The notes: generated by a model not told the origin, from the letters alone. A stretch of DNA of 20,534 nt from JAZLEZ01 sp045615505 (GCA_045615505.1 JAZLEZ010000033.1:1-20534); one strand, 5' to 3'. Shown: positions 5,808-14,612, numbered from the stretch's first letter. Made by a program: numbers and translations.

Positions 5808-7682
5808 TCAAATCAAAGACTGTTCAAGTTCTCTTTTCCATTCCTGCACACAGGCATCGCTGGGCATCATAAAGGCTGTGCGCGGAGAAACGGAAATTGC
5901 AGTTACTTTAGGTCCGTCCGGAAGACATGAACGCTTGAACTGCTGGTTGAAAAATCTTCTGTAGAAAATTCTGAGCCATTTTACTATGGTTTCTTCGGAA
6001 TAATCTTCGCTGAAAGCATATTTTGCAAGACGGAGAATCTTTGATGGAGAGCTTGCATACTTCAGAGCATGGTAAATGAAGAAATCATGAAGCTCATAAG
6101 GTCCTACAAGCTCCTCTGTGTTCTGCACGCCGGGTACAAGTTCAGGACTTACAGGTGTATCCAGAATTGCAAACAGAGTATCTCTCAGAGTATCGTTTTC
6201 AGACAATGATGCCTGATTTCTAACAATCATCCTGATGACGGTTTTAGGAATTGAGGCATTCACCGAGTACATAGACATATGATCTCCGTTGTATGTTGCC
6301 CAACCGAGTGCAAGTTCACTTAAATCTCCGGTTCCGATTACAAGTCCGTTTTCTTTATTTGCCAAATCCATAAGAACCTGAGTTCTTTCGCGGGCCTGTG
6401 AGTTTTCAAAGGTCGTATCGTATATTGATTCATCCTGTCCTATATCATTGAAATGTGACCGGACGGATTCTGTAATATTTATTTCAACCAAAGTACAACC
6501 AAGTGAATTAACCAGTGTAACTGCGTTGTTTTTCGTGTTGTCCGTTGTTCCGAAACAAGGCATGGTAACACAAATGATGTTACGCCTGTCCAATCCCATC
6601 ATATCAAAAGTTTCTGCGGCTACAAGCAACGCCAGTGTTGAATCCAACCCTCCGGAAATCCCTATTACGGCTTTTTGAGAATGGGTATGGAGCAATCTCT
6701 TTTTGAGTCCCAAAGCCTGCAGTGTGAACATTCTGGTACACTGGTTTCTCTGAACCTTCAAATCCTGAGAAACAAAAGGATTTCTGCTGATGTTTCTGGT
6801 CAGCGGAGTTTCTCCGACTTCAATGTCAAATCCAACATAAAAAGCTTCGTTGTTATCCTGACATTCAAAGAAAGAATCAACTCGTCTGGAATATTCAGTC
6901 ATCTGAAGGTCTGTTTCCGAAACAAGAAGCTGATTCTCATGCATAGACTGCACGGCAAGACAACTGCCGTTTTCATATATGATATTCTGTGCTGCATAAA
7001 CACAGTCTGTTGTGCTTTCACCTTCTCCGGCATTTGCAAGGATATAGGAGCATTTCAGTTTTGCACTCTGTGCTTTTGCATAGTCTTCAACTTTGATTTC
7101 CTGACTGACAAATGATTCAAAAGCGGAAAGATTTACAATAATGTTTGCACCGTTGCGTGCATAAAAAGATGAGGGGGATTCCATTCTGAAAAGGTCTTCT
7201 CCCAACTCACAGGAAAAACGGAATGAAGACATCTGATTGCAGGTAAAAACAGTTGACTTTGAAAGAGGAACGATTGAATCCCCTATCTCTGCTTTCATAT
7301 CGTTTTTCAATGAAGAGAACCATCTTGTATTGCATGAACTTTTGGGGACGATTCCCAGTATTTTTCCAGCAGAAGCAACTACTGCACAATCGTAAACTTT
7401 TGAACCGAACTGCAACGGAGAACCGAACACTACCACCATATTTCTTGGAACATTCTTTGAAACCTCAACAGAATACTCGCGGGAGCTGTCCAGTAACACC
7501 TGCTGACGGAAGAGATCCTGACATGTGGCTCCTGTAAGAACCAGCTCGGGAAATACAAGCAGATGCACTCCTTCTTCGTGAGCTTTTTTTACAAGAGAAA
7601 TAATCTGTTCCGCATTATTCCGGCAATCCGCAACCTTAATCCAAGGCGTTGCACAGGCAACTTTGATAAAACCATGTCTCAT
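5808..7682 (-). CDS. nadE: Glutamine-dependent NAD+ synthetase
   Basis: This makes NAD from deamido-NAD, ATP and glutamine in the cytoplasm. It has 624 residues, with two domains. The N-terminal nitrilase-like glutaminase (about 1-270) shows the catalytic triad: E46 in FPELVLTG, K114 in GIVPKSS and C158 in RFSCELGED. The C-terminal ATP-pyrophosphatase domain shows the PP-loop GISGGLDST (341-349) and the GTGDLSELALGWATYNGD region (450-467). It therefore releases and channels its own ammonia, like the Mycobacterium enzyme, rather than the short ammonia-dependent form. The start at 7682 is preferred over the in-frame ATG at 7733. It has GGAG 8 nt upstream, and a strong promoter lies between the two, which an mRNA starting there could not include. 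It heads the operon with the 69-residue protein and polA. Confidence 0.95.
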   Translation of the reverse strand: MRHGFIKVACATPWIKVADCRNNAEQIISLVKKAHEEGVHLLVFPELVLTGATCQDLFRQQVLLDSSREYSVEVSKNVPRNMVVVFGSPLQFGSKVYDCAVVASAGKILGIVPKSSCNTRWFSSLKNDMKAEIGDSIVPLSKSTVFTCNQMSSFRFSCELGEDLFRMESPSSFYARNGANIIVNLSAFESFVSQEIKVEDYAKAQSAKLKCSYILANAGEGESTTDCVYAAQNIIYENGSCLAVQSMHENQLLVSETDLQMTEYSRRVDSFFECQDNNEAFYVGFDIEVGETPLTRNISRNPFVSQDLKVQRNQCTRMFTLQALGLKKRLLHTHSQKAVIGISGGLDSTLALLVAAETFDMMGLDRRNIICVTMPCFGTTDNTKNNAVTLVNSLGCTLVEINITESVRSHFNDIGQDESIYDTTFENSQARERTQVLMDLANKENGLVIGTGDLSELALGWATYNGDHMSMYSVNASIPKTVIRMIVRNQASLSENDTLRDTLFAILDTPVSPELVPGVQNTEELVGPYELHDFFIYHALKYASSPSKILRLAKYAFSEDYSEETIVKWLRIFYRRFFNQQFKRSCLPDGPKVTAISVSPRTAFMMPSDACVQEWKRELEQSLI

Positions 7683-7703
7683 AGCTGATTCTCCATTCGG
7701 ACT

Positions 7704-7733
7704 ATTATAGCATGACTGAAGATAAACTTGCAA
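7704..7733 (-). promoter_or_regulatory. Promoter of the nadE operon
   Basis: On the minus strand TTGCAA (7728-7733), an 18-bp spacer and a perfect TATAAT (7704-7709) lie just upstream of nadE. Transcription would begin near 7697, only a few bases before the GGAG at 7691-7694, leaving a leader of about 15 nt. Confidence 0.75.
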
Positions 7734-7746
7734 AATGAAGCTTTAA

Positions 7747-8919
7747 TTACAGATTATTGATTACAGGCTTACCGCCGATGAAAACAGCTTTTGCATTGAA
7801 ATCTTCATCAAATATGCTGATGTCTGCAGCATTTCCCGGAAGAATCATACCGATTTTTCTGAAATTATAGATTCTTGCAGGGTTTTCAGAAGCCATTCTG
7901 ACAGCAGTTTCCGTATCAATTCCCCATTTGCGGAGATTTGCAACAGCCTTATTCAATGAAAGAGCACTACCGAAAAGTACACTGTTGTCAGAGGCTTTGA
8001 CAAAAACACCGTTGCTGAGTAATGCCTTTTCTCCGTTGACCGTCATATCTCCGGTTTCCTGATTTGTAGGACGCAGTGAGTCTGTTATGAGAACAATATT
8101 TTCCACAGGCTTCAGTTTCACAAGAAGTCTCACAAGTTCCGGATGTACATGTATTCCGTCTGCAATCACTTCACAACTGATATCGTTCTGAATCAGAACA
8201 GCTCCGACTGCACCGGGGTTTCTGTGATGAAGTCCTTTCATAGCATTGAAAAAGTGTGTTACATGGAGGATTCCGCACTGCATTCCTTCCATTATGTTTT
8301 CGTATGAAGCATCCGTATGTCCTGCAAGAAGTACTACGCCCCTGTTTCTGGCATGCAGGGCAAGTTCTCTCATACCTTTAAGCTCCGGAGCAACCGTCAT
8401 GCATACAACACGACCTTCACCCGCATCAATGAGTTTGTCAAACAGACTTATATCAACAGCTTTACAACAGTCAACAGGCTGAGCACCTGCACGATTCGGG
8501 GAAATGAAAGGACCTTCAATATTGATACCAAGAATTCTGGCTCCCTTTTCATGCCCCATAGCTTCTTTAATGGACCTGATTGCCTTGATCATATCTTCAA
8601 TTCTGTCTGTGAATACTGTGGGAATGAAAGATGTTACTCCGCATTTTGCAAGAGCAATGCTCATTCCCAGAATTGAATCGGCCTTCATATCTTCCGTTCC
8701 GAAACCGCCTATTCCGTGAAGATGTGTGTCTATTAGTCCGGGAGTTACAATAGAATGTTTTGCGTCATAAATTACCGTATCCGGAGAATAGTTTTTCGAT
8801 GAAAGTCTGGACATATTGAATACATCGGTAATCCAGCCGTCTTCGTCAAAATGAATGGCACAATCTTTCAGAGTCGCAAAACCCGAACTTAGGTTTGCAT
8901 TGATAATCAAACTATCCAT
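7747..8919 (-). CDS. nagA: N-acetylglucosamine-6-phosphate deacetylase
   Basis: This cytoplasmic amidohydrolase removes acetate from GlcNAc-6-phosphate, feeding amino-sugar and cell-wall recycling. It has 390 residues, normal for the family. The TIM-barrel metal and substrate residues are visible: H66 and H68 in IDTHLHGIGGFGTED, E135 in NIEGPFISP, H201 in LAGHTDASYEN, H222 in VTHFFNAMKGLHHRNPG, H257 in DGIHVHPE and D280 in LITDSL. As in many NagA proteins the first HxH is present, so one or two metals are possible. The C-terminus NPARIYNF...GMILPGNAADISIFD is also typical. The start is supported by GGGAG 8 nt upstream. No nagB or transporter is adjacent, so it is a stand-alone gene with its own promoter, upstream of nadE. 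Confidence 0.95.
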   Translation of the reverse strand: MDSLIINANLSSGFATLKDCAIHFDEDGWITDVFNMSRLSSKNYSPDTVIYDAKHSIVTPGLIDTHLHGIGGFGTEDMKADSILGMSIALAKCGVTSFIPTVFTDRIEDMIKAIRSIKEAMGHEKGARILGINIEGPFISPNRAGAQPVDCCKAVDISLFDKLIDAGEGRVVCMTVAPELKGMRELALHARNRGVVLLAGHTDASYENIMEGMQCGILHVTHFFNAMKGLHHRNPGAVGAVLIQNDISCEVIADGIHVHPELVRLLVKLKPVENIVLITDSLRPTNQETGDMTVNGEKALLSNGVFVKASDNSVLFGSALSLNKAVANLRKWGIDTETAVRMASENPARIYNFRKIGMILPGNAADISIFDEDFNAKAVFIGGKPVINNL

Positions 8920-8921
8920 AT

Positions 8922-8955
8922 AAAAAACTCCCGAATCCGATTATAGAATCCGGGA
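8922..8955 (-). terminator. Rho-independent terminator of the efflux operon
   Basis: On the minus strand TCCCGGATTC, a TATAATC loop and GGATTCGGGA give a 10-bp stem with two G-T pairs, followed by G and six Ts. It lies 26 nt after the stop of the PG0541-family gene and ends at the nagA start. Confidence 0.85.
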
Positions 8956-8969
8956 AGTATAACTGTCAA
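8928..8969 (-). promoter_or_regulatory. nagA promoter and ribosome site, overlapping the terminator
   Basis: On the minus strand TTGACA (8964-8969), 18 bp, then TATAAT (8940-8945): both boxes are perfect consensus. The -10 forms the loop of the upstream operon's terminator, and the terminator's 3' arm carries GGGAG (8928-8932), the ribosome site of nagA. Transcripts begun here would lack the 5' arm and so could not form the hairpin. Confidence 0.8.
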
Positions 8970-8981
8970 ATCAGTACCTCT

Positions 8982-9269
8982 TCAGATTACCTGAACATCC
9001 GAAACGGAACAGAATACTCCGTCATCAGGAAATTCAGCTCTCAGTTCAATGATGATTTCTGCTATTTCAGATGCTTCGGAATCGGAACATACTATTATCA
9101 GCATATTATTCAGCTGAGGCCATACAGGTGTTCCCATTTTGGGAACCTGACAACCTTCTCCGCACACATCATTTATCCTTGAATAGGATTTTCCGACATT
9201 CCTTTTTCTGCATAGTGCAAAGAAGTCTTCTTCAATTGACTGACTGATTACGATTTCAATTCTCTTCAT
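8982..9269 (-). CDS. PII-like small protein of the PG0541 transporter-associated family
   Basis: This encodes 95 residues with the alternating beta-alpha pattern of PII-like (ferredoxin-fold) proteins: RIEIVISQSIEED, then a long loop, then NNMLIIVCSDSEASEIAEII and a final strand VFCSVSDVQVI. The middle loop holds two cysteines (DVCGEGCQVPKMGTPVWP). It matches the small family that NCBI names PG0541 family transporter-associated protein, encoded next to RND pumps. Its ATG lies inside the last codons of the pump gene (14-bp overlap), with GGAGG 6 nt upstream, so translation is coupled to the pump. A regulatory contact with the pump is an inference from linkage and fold; ligand and mechanism are unknown. 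It is the last gene of the operon, before the terminator. Confidence 0.8.
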   Translation of the reverse strand: MKRIEIVISQSIEEDFFALCRKRNVGKSYSRINDVCGEGCQVPKMGTPVWPQLNNMLIIVCSDSEASEIAEIIIELRAEFPDDGVFCSVSDVQVI

Positions 9270-12200
9270 TCAAAGCCTCCGTTTTCTTTGCCTGTCTTCT
9301 GTTGAAGTAATAATACAGGCATGGAATCAGATAAAGCGTCATCAGAGTTCCGAAAGTAAGACCGCCGAAAACGGTGACACCTACATGCTGAACCATTTCT
9401 CCGCCTTCTCCCGGGAAGAATGCCATAGGAACCAGTGCAAGTACCGTAGTCAGAGTTGTCATCAAAACAGGCCTGAGTCTGGATTTTGCGGCTTCAAGGC
9501 AAGCTTGAGAAAGCCCCATTCCGCGTTTTCTGAGAAGGTTTGTATAATCCACAAGAACAATTCCGTTGTTGACAACAACACCTACCAGAATCAAAGCACC
9601 TACGGCTGTCAGAACATTGAAAGGCATTCTGAAGAAAATATACATCAGAACAATTCCTATCAGTCCCAGCGGAAGTGTGAAAATGACAATGAAAGGGCTT
9701 TTGAAGCTCTCAAACTGGCTGGCCATAATTGCAAATACCATAAGGACTGCAATTGCAATGATTTCTATGAATATCTTCAGGAATTCAATCATGCTTTCAT
9801 AGTCACCGGAGAATGTAACCAATACTCCTTCCGGCACGGCAAGATTATCATTTATGACTTTCTGAACTGCATTTTTGGCATTTGAAAGTACTACTCCGTC
9901 AGCAGAAGAAGCCGTAATCGTTACTACTCTGCTCTGATTTTCACGGGAGATTGAAAGATCTCCCCGTGTTTCTTTAACAGAGGCAAAAGCTTCAAGAGGA
10001 ACCTGATATCCGAACGAACTTGAAATCAGGATATTGTTGATATCGGAAACCGTTTTCCTGTCTTCTTCCGGCAAAGAAAGAACTACATCAACATCAGCTC
10101 CTCCGTCAGAATAACGGGCACAGGTCATTCCGCCGATATTAGCCTTGATTTCAGCATTGGCAGATGCAATGTTCACACCCAAAGAGTACATCTTGTCTCT
10201 GTCATAAATTATGGACAGCTGAGGGAGTCCTTCGGACATACTTGAAGTCACATCCGTCACAACATCCGAACACTTGGTATTCAGAATGTTCATAATGTCC
10301 TTTGCAGTCTGTCTGCAGGCTTCAAGATCCGTTGATTTTACGGAAATGGAAATACCAGAGCTTCCGCCCATAGAGCCTGTTGCAGACTGAGAAGAAATAT
10401 TTATCAACGCATCAGGATACTTCTCCTTCAATGCAATGATTTTCTGTCTTGCACTGTCTGCAGTGTCCCAGTCTTCTTCTCTTTCACTCTGTTCATAGAA
10501 TACATACATTATTGAAGCAGAGTTGGCTCCGGTGCTGCCGCCCATTGAACTCATTCCGGCTCCGACCATTACAGCATCTTTTCTTATTCCTTTTACCGTG
10601 CTCAATACATCCTTGTTGAATTCAGCAGCTCTTGCCGAAGTTGTTGTCAAATCCGTTCCCTTGGGCATTTCAAATGTAAATGAAAGCATTGTCTGCTCGC
10701 TATCCGGCAAATAGACAAATCCGAGTGCTTTAATCATTACACAGGAAAAAACAAACAGTATGAGAATGCAAATGATGAAGAACTTCTTGTGGTTGAAAAC
10801 CCATTCGGAAGATTTCTCAAATATTCTGTCAATAGTATCGAGGATTTTTCCCACAAAATTATATACCCGACCACCATCCTGTCTGTTGATGTTTTTGGAA
10901 ACAAGATATTTGCCTGAAAGTACAGGAACAAGCGTAAGAGCAAGGACAAGTGATGACACAAGAGAGATTACAACCGTCAGTGCAAGCTGGTCGAAAACCT
11001 GTCCTATCAGACCAAGTTTTGACCTGTACATAATCATAGGCAAGAAGACGCAGATTGTCGTAAGTGTTGAAGATGTAATAGCTGAAGCCATTTCTTCCGA
11101 ACCGAGTACGGAAGCAACCTGAGGTTTTGTTCCTCTTTCCCTGTAGGAATAAATGTTTTCGAGAATAACAATTGCATTATCAACAAGCATTCCGATTCCC
11201 AATGCAAGCCCTGCAAGTGTCATAAGATTGAGCGTAAGGTTGCTGTAGTACATTACAAGCAATGTAAGAACTACTGACAGGGGAATTGTAATTCCTATAA
11301 TAACTGTTGATTTTCCGCTTCTCAGGAAGAAGAGCAGAATCAATATTGCAAGTACAGCTCCCTGAATTGCAGATTTTGTTACTTCTCTGATTGTTCTTGA
11401 AATGTCATCGGATGAATTGTAAACAACATCTATCGTACAGTCGTCGGGAAGAGAAGCCTTAATCTGATCCATCTTTGCAACAACCTTGTCTGCAACTTTG
11501 ACAGTATTTTTTTCTGTCTGTTTGGAAACTGTTATTGCTATACAGTCTTTGTTCCCTGTTCTGAATACAGATGATGCATCTTTATATCCGTCATAGACAT
11601 TTGCAATTTCACCCAATCTTATCTGTCTTATCTGGCCGTCTGCACCTGTTTTGTAACTGATTACAGTATTTGCAATCTCCTCTACAGTATCAAATGTTCC
11701 GTGTGATTCAATTGTGTACTCAAGTCCGTTTTCGGAAATTGAGCCCATTGAACTGTTTGCATTCTGAGCAGCAATCATCTGGGCAATCTGGCTGAATGTA
11801 AGACCGTACCCTTCAAGTCTGTCTTTAGGTATCTCAACTCTGACAGCTCTTTCTCTTCCTCCGATAATCGCCGTGGATGCAACACCGTCAATCTGCTCCA
11901 ATCTGGGAGCAACTATATCATCTGCAAGAATTTTAAGCTCTTCTGCTGATTTACCCAGAGAATCCAGAACAATAATCATAAGAGGCATTGCAGACATATC
12001 GACTTTGAACTGCATCGGAGTTCCTGCATCCTGTGGCAGATAACTCTTAACAAGGTCAATTCTGTCTCTGATGGTATTTGATGCTTCATCAAGATTGGTT
12101 CCTACAGCAAATTCCATTATTATCGTTGAACTGCCTTTACTTGAGGTAGATGATATTTTAGTAAGTCCTGCAACCGAAGAAAGAGAACTTTCCAAAGTTT

Positions 12201-12393
12201 TGGTAATCTTCTCTTCAACTTCGCTCGGACTTGCACCTGTGTATGTTGTACTTATAACTATGTACGGAATATCCATTGCCGGAAGAAGTTCCAGAGGAAG
12301 CTTGTTCATGGCATTTATTCCCAGAATGGCAATAAGGATACACAGTATCAGAACCGTTACCGGTTTTCTTACGGATGTTTTGGAAAGTGACAT
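9256..12393 (-). CDS. RND-family efflux pump, inner-membrane permease (AcrB/BesB-like)
   Basis: This encodes 1045 residues, with the two-fold repeated RND layout: TM1 (about 12-31), a large periplasmic domain, TM2-6 (340-490), TM7 (about 540), a second periplasmic domain and TM8-12 (about 860-1030). It is a proton-driven antiporter that exports drugs or other amphiphiles through the adaptor and TolC-like channel encoded upstream. The start region NKLPLELLPAMDIPYI followed by GASPSEVEEKI is classic for the hydrophobe/amphiphile class. In TM4 the motif is GMLVDNAIVILEN with only D405 and N406, where AcrB has two Asp. In TM10 the AcrB lysine region reads GVVVNNGIVLVDY (N942, N943). Proton relay residues therefore differ from AcrB, as in many non-proteobacterial homologues. 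It starts 1 nt after the adaptor stop. Confidence 0.95.
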   Translation of the reverse strand: MSLSKTSVRKPVTVLILCILIAILGINAMNKLPLELLPAMDIPYIVISTTYTGASPSEVEEKITKTLESSLSSVAGLTKISSTSSKGSSTIIMEFAVGTNLDEASNTIRDRIDLVKSYLPQDAGTPMQFKVDMSAMPLMIIVLDSLGKSAEELKILADDIVAPRLEQIDGVASTAIIGGRERAVRVEIPKDRLEGYGLTFSQIAQMIAAQNANSSMGSISENGLEYTIESHGTFDTVEEIANTVISYKTGADGQIRQIRLGEIANVYDGYKDASSVFRTGNKDCIAITVSKQTEKNTVKVADKVVAKMDQIKASLPDDCTIDVVYNSSDDISRTIREVTKSAIQGAVLAILILLFFLRSGKSTVIIGITIPLSVVLTLLVMYYSNLTLNLMTLAGLALGIGMLVDNAIVILENIYSYRERGTKPQVASVLGSEEMASAITSSTLTTICVFLPMIMYRSKLGLIGQVFDQLALTVVISLVSSLVLALTLVPVLSGKYLVSKNINRQDGGRVYNFVGKILDTIDRIFEKSSEWVFNHKKFFIICILILFVFSCVMIKALGFVYLPDSEQTMLSFTFEMPKGTDLTTTSARAAEFNKDVLSTVKGIRKDAVMVGAGMSSMGGSTGANSASIMYVFYEQSEREEDWDTADSARQKIIALKEKYPDALINISSQSATGSMGGSSGISISVKSTDLEACRQTAKDIMNILNTKCSDVVTDVTSSMSEGLPQLSIIYDRDKMYSLGVNIASANAEIKANIGGMTCARYSDGGADVDVVLSLPEEDRKTVSDINNILISSSFGYQVPLEAFASVKETRGDLSISRENQSRVVTITASSADGVVLSNAKNAVQKVINDNLAVPEGVLVTFSGDYESMIEFLKIFIEIIAIAVLMVFAIMASQFESFKSPFIVIFTLPLGLIGIVLMYIFFRMPFNVLTAVGALILVGVVVNNGIVLVDYTNLLRKRGMGLSQACLEAAKSRLRPVLMTTLTTVLALVPMAFFPGEGGEMVQHVGVTVFGGLTFGTLMTLYLIPCLYYYFNRRQAKKTEALNEEN

Positions 12394-12394
12394 A

Positions 12395-13285
12395 TCAGTT
12401 TACAACCTTTACATTCTGACCGTCGGATACAAGTCCTTGGCCTACCGAGATTACACTGTCACCGGCTTTAAGCCCGCTTGTGATTTCAATATTATTTCCA
12501 TCTCTGATGCCTGTTGTAACAGCTGTTTTTACAGCTTTGCCGTTACTTACAATGAAAACGGAACTTCCGTTTTCTGATAAAGATACACAGGCAGACGGTA
12601 TTACAAGAACATTTTCCTTCATTTCCGTAATGACATTAAGTCGGGCAAACATTCCTGCCTTGATTCTAGCATCTTCTGAACAGAGTTTGGCTTTTACGCT
12701 CAGAGTTCTTGTCATTACATCAAGAGTGGGATTTACATGTGAGATATAGGCTTCAAGAACTTCCCCTTCAAGTGCGTCAAATGATACGAGTACTTTGTTT
12801 CCTTCAGCTATTTCGGTCACATATCTTTCAATGACACTGAAAGATATTTCAAGTTCATCAAGTGTCTGGACAACAGCAAACGGCGATGCCGGAGATGCTG
12901 CAGAGCCTACAACTCCATTTACCTGTGTAACAGTACCCGCAATAGGAGATTTTACCGGACTCAATTTGTAATTCTGTCCGTCTCTGGAAGCATCCAGCCT
13001 GCCGATAACCTGATCTTTTTCTACATAATCTCCTGCTTGTGCAAGTACTTCCACAATCTTGCCCTGAGTGTCCGGTAATACTGCAACGGTATCTTTTGCA
13101 GTAACTGTTCCGCCGAACTTTCTGTAATCCGTTACACTGCCGTTCTTGACCTTTGTTACTTCAACAGCTGTCAGTTGCTCAGGCTGTTCGGCAATTTCCT
13201 TCTTTTTATCCTTTCCCGCCAATCCCAAAACAAACAGAGCGGCAAGAACAATTACACCGATTATAATTATCTTTTTTTTATTCAT
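12395..13285 (-). CDS. Periplasmic adaptor (membrane fusion protein) of the RND pump, hairpin-less
   Basis: This joins the RND pump to the outer-membrane channel. It has 296 residues from the ATG at 13285. A GTG two codons earlier is in frame, but its GTG forms part of the AGAGGTG ribosome site. A membrane segment (about 5-22) anchors the protein. The two half-lipoyl motifs are clear: VLPDTQGKIVEVLAQAGDYV (69-88) and SPVKSPIAGTVTQVNGVVGS (109-128). Between them there are only about 10 residues (SRDGQNYKL) instead of the usual 50-90-residue alpha-helical hairpin, so the tip that normally docks on TolC is absent. This matches what is known of the Borrelia adaptor BesA. Beta-barrel and membrane-proximal domains follow (about 135-296). 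It lies between the channel (19 nt upstream) and the pump (1 nt downstream). Confidence 0.92.
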   Translation of the reverse strand: MNKKKIIIIGVIVLAALFVLGLAGKDKKKEIAEQPEQLTAVEVTKVKNGSVTDYRKFGGTVTAKDTVAVLPDTQGKIVEVLAQAGDYVEKDQVIGRLDASRDGQNYKLSPVKSPIAGTVTQVNGVVGSAASPASPFAVVQTLDELEISFSVIERYVTEIAEGNKVLVSFDALEGEVLEAYISHVNPTLDVMTRTLSVKAKLCSEDARIKAGMFARLNVITEMKENVLVIPSACVSLSENGSSVFIVSNGKAVKTAVTTGIRDGNNIEITSGLKAGDSVISVGQGLVSDGQNVKVVN

Positions 13286-13304
13286 ATTCACCTCTGAAAG
13301 CTAA

Positions 13305-14585
13305 TTAAAAATACTTTTGCCCTGTTGCATCTTCAAAATCAATCAGAGCAGATATATAGTTAAACTGATTGGACAGTTTTCCGAGTTTTGCCTGTGAAAG
13401 CTGATTCTCCGCATCCTGAAGGTCAAGGAAATCGGAACTTCCCACATTATATGAAATTACTCTTGCATCGTAGTTCTTCTGTGCAAGATTGATGCTTGCT
13501 TCAGAAGAAATCAATGAGTTTTCAATCTGATTCAATTTATCTACCAGATTGATGATTTCAATTCTTGCATTGTCGTAAGCCATCTGTTTACCGTTTTCAA
13601 GTTTTTTCTGACCGTTTGCGATGTCGGACAAATTCTTGTACTGTCCTGAAATCGGAAGCAGATTTGATAAATCCCAAGCAACTGTTCCGGAAATAGAACC
13701 GGCATCCTGCCAATAATCTTTGTTCAAATCAATATCGGCAAGTACAGGCTGCCAAGAAGCTTTCAGTACTAAGGAAGGCAGAAATGTTGACTCTATCAGT
13801 GCTTCTTTCTGCATCTTCAAAAGTTTGCTCTGCACTTCAATTGACTTCAAATCATTGCGTTCAGACAGAGTGGAAAGGGCATCCTTCAGTTTTATTTCTA
13901 CGAAATCGTGGCTTATCGGCGTTGTGAGAACCGCTTCTTCATCTATGTCTGAACCGAGCAGGAATAAGAACTGTCGCTTTGCAGATTCAAGTCCGTTTTT
14001 CGCTTCTTCAAATGTAGGTTTTGCATTTTCGTATGCTACACGAATCTGAAGCAGTGCCAGCTCAGGGATATAGCCGTTTTCAAAATCTTTCTGAGCCTGA
14101 AGATATCTGTCTTCCTGAGCTTTAAGGGTTGCTTTCTGGATTTCGAGTGCTTCCTGCTGCAGAACTATTGAAAAGTACAGTTTTCTGATATTCTGCGTCA
14201 TTTCAGTACAGGCCTGTTCGTATGTAAGCTGTCCGTTTTTATAGTTTTCACGGGCAATTCTGATTGAAGTTATCATTGCCGGATTAAAAGTCCATGAACC
14301 TGAAATACCGTATGTAAACATTACTTCCTTCTTAAACGGTATTCCGCTTCCCTCCTCGTTTGCTCTTGAAAAGGTTGCACTTGCACTTGCAGTCGGAATC
14401 AGAGTGTTGTAACTGTAGATATAGGCATTTTCTGTCATTTTCAGGTCGATTTCAGAGTTTTTCATCTGAAGATTGTTCCTTAAAGCTGATGAAACAGCCT
14501 CATCCAGTGTTATTTCCCTTGCAAATGCAGGAATGACGATGCATGCAATCATTGTTGCAATTAACAATGCTTTTTTTGTTCTCAT
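13305..14585 (-). CDS. TolC-family outer-membrane efflux channel
   Basis: This encodes 426 residues; the first gene of the efflux operon. The start at 14585 is chosen over an ATG at 14609 because GAGG lies 9 nt upstream and the protein then begins with a clean signal peptide (MRTKKALLIATMIACIVIPA, cleavage after FA-FAR near 22). The mature protein opens with REITLDEAVSSALRNNLQM, the hallmark of the outer-membrane efflux protein repeat. A second repeat begins near the middle. Long amphipathic coiled segments such as LEIQKATLKAQEDRYLQAQK and the final SYNVGSSDFLDLQDAENQLS block match the alpha-barrel helices. It should trimerise in the outer membrane. The very short gap to the adaptor and the pump suggests a dedicated channel. 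Confidence 0.93.
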   Translation of the reverse strand: MRTKKALLIATMIACIVIPAFAREITLDEAVSSALRNNLQMKNSEIDLKMTENAYIYSYNTLIPTASASATFSRANEEGSGIPFKKEVMFTYGISGSWTFNPAMITSIRIARENYKNGQLTYEQACTEMTQNIRKLYFSIVLQQEALEIQKATLKAQEDRYLQAQKDFENGYIPELALLQIRVAYENAKPTFEEAKNGLESAKRQFLFLLGSDIDEEAVLTTPISHDFVEIKLKDALSTLSERNDLKSIEVQSKLLKMQKEALIESTFLPSLVLKASWQPVLADIDLNKDYWQDAGSISGTVAWDLSNLLPISGQYKNLSDIANGQKKLENGKQMAYDNARIEIINLVDKLNQIENSLISSEASINLAQKNYDARVISYNVGSSDFLDLQDAENQLSQAKLGKLSNQFNYISALIDFEDATGQKYF

Positions 14586-14612
14586 TGACAAATCCTCACA
14601 TATCAGCACAAT

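Noticed and set aside
7683..7733. 17-codon N-terminal extension of nadE
   Set aside because: The best promoter for the gene lies inside the extension and GGAG precedes the internal ATG; the glutaminase domain also begins at that ATG.
9385..12577. Plus-strand frames of 60-168 codons inside the RND and adaptor genes
   Set aside because: Shadow frames of well-supported minus-strand genes, without ribosome sites or recognisable domains.
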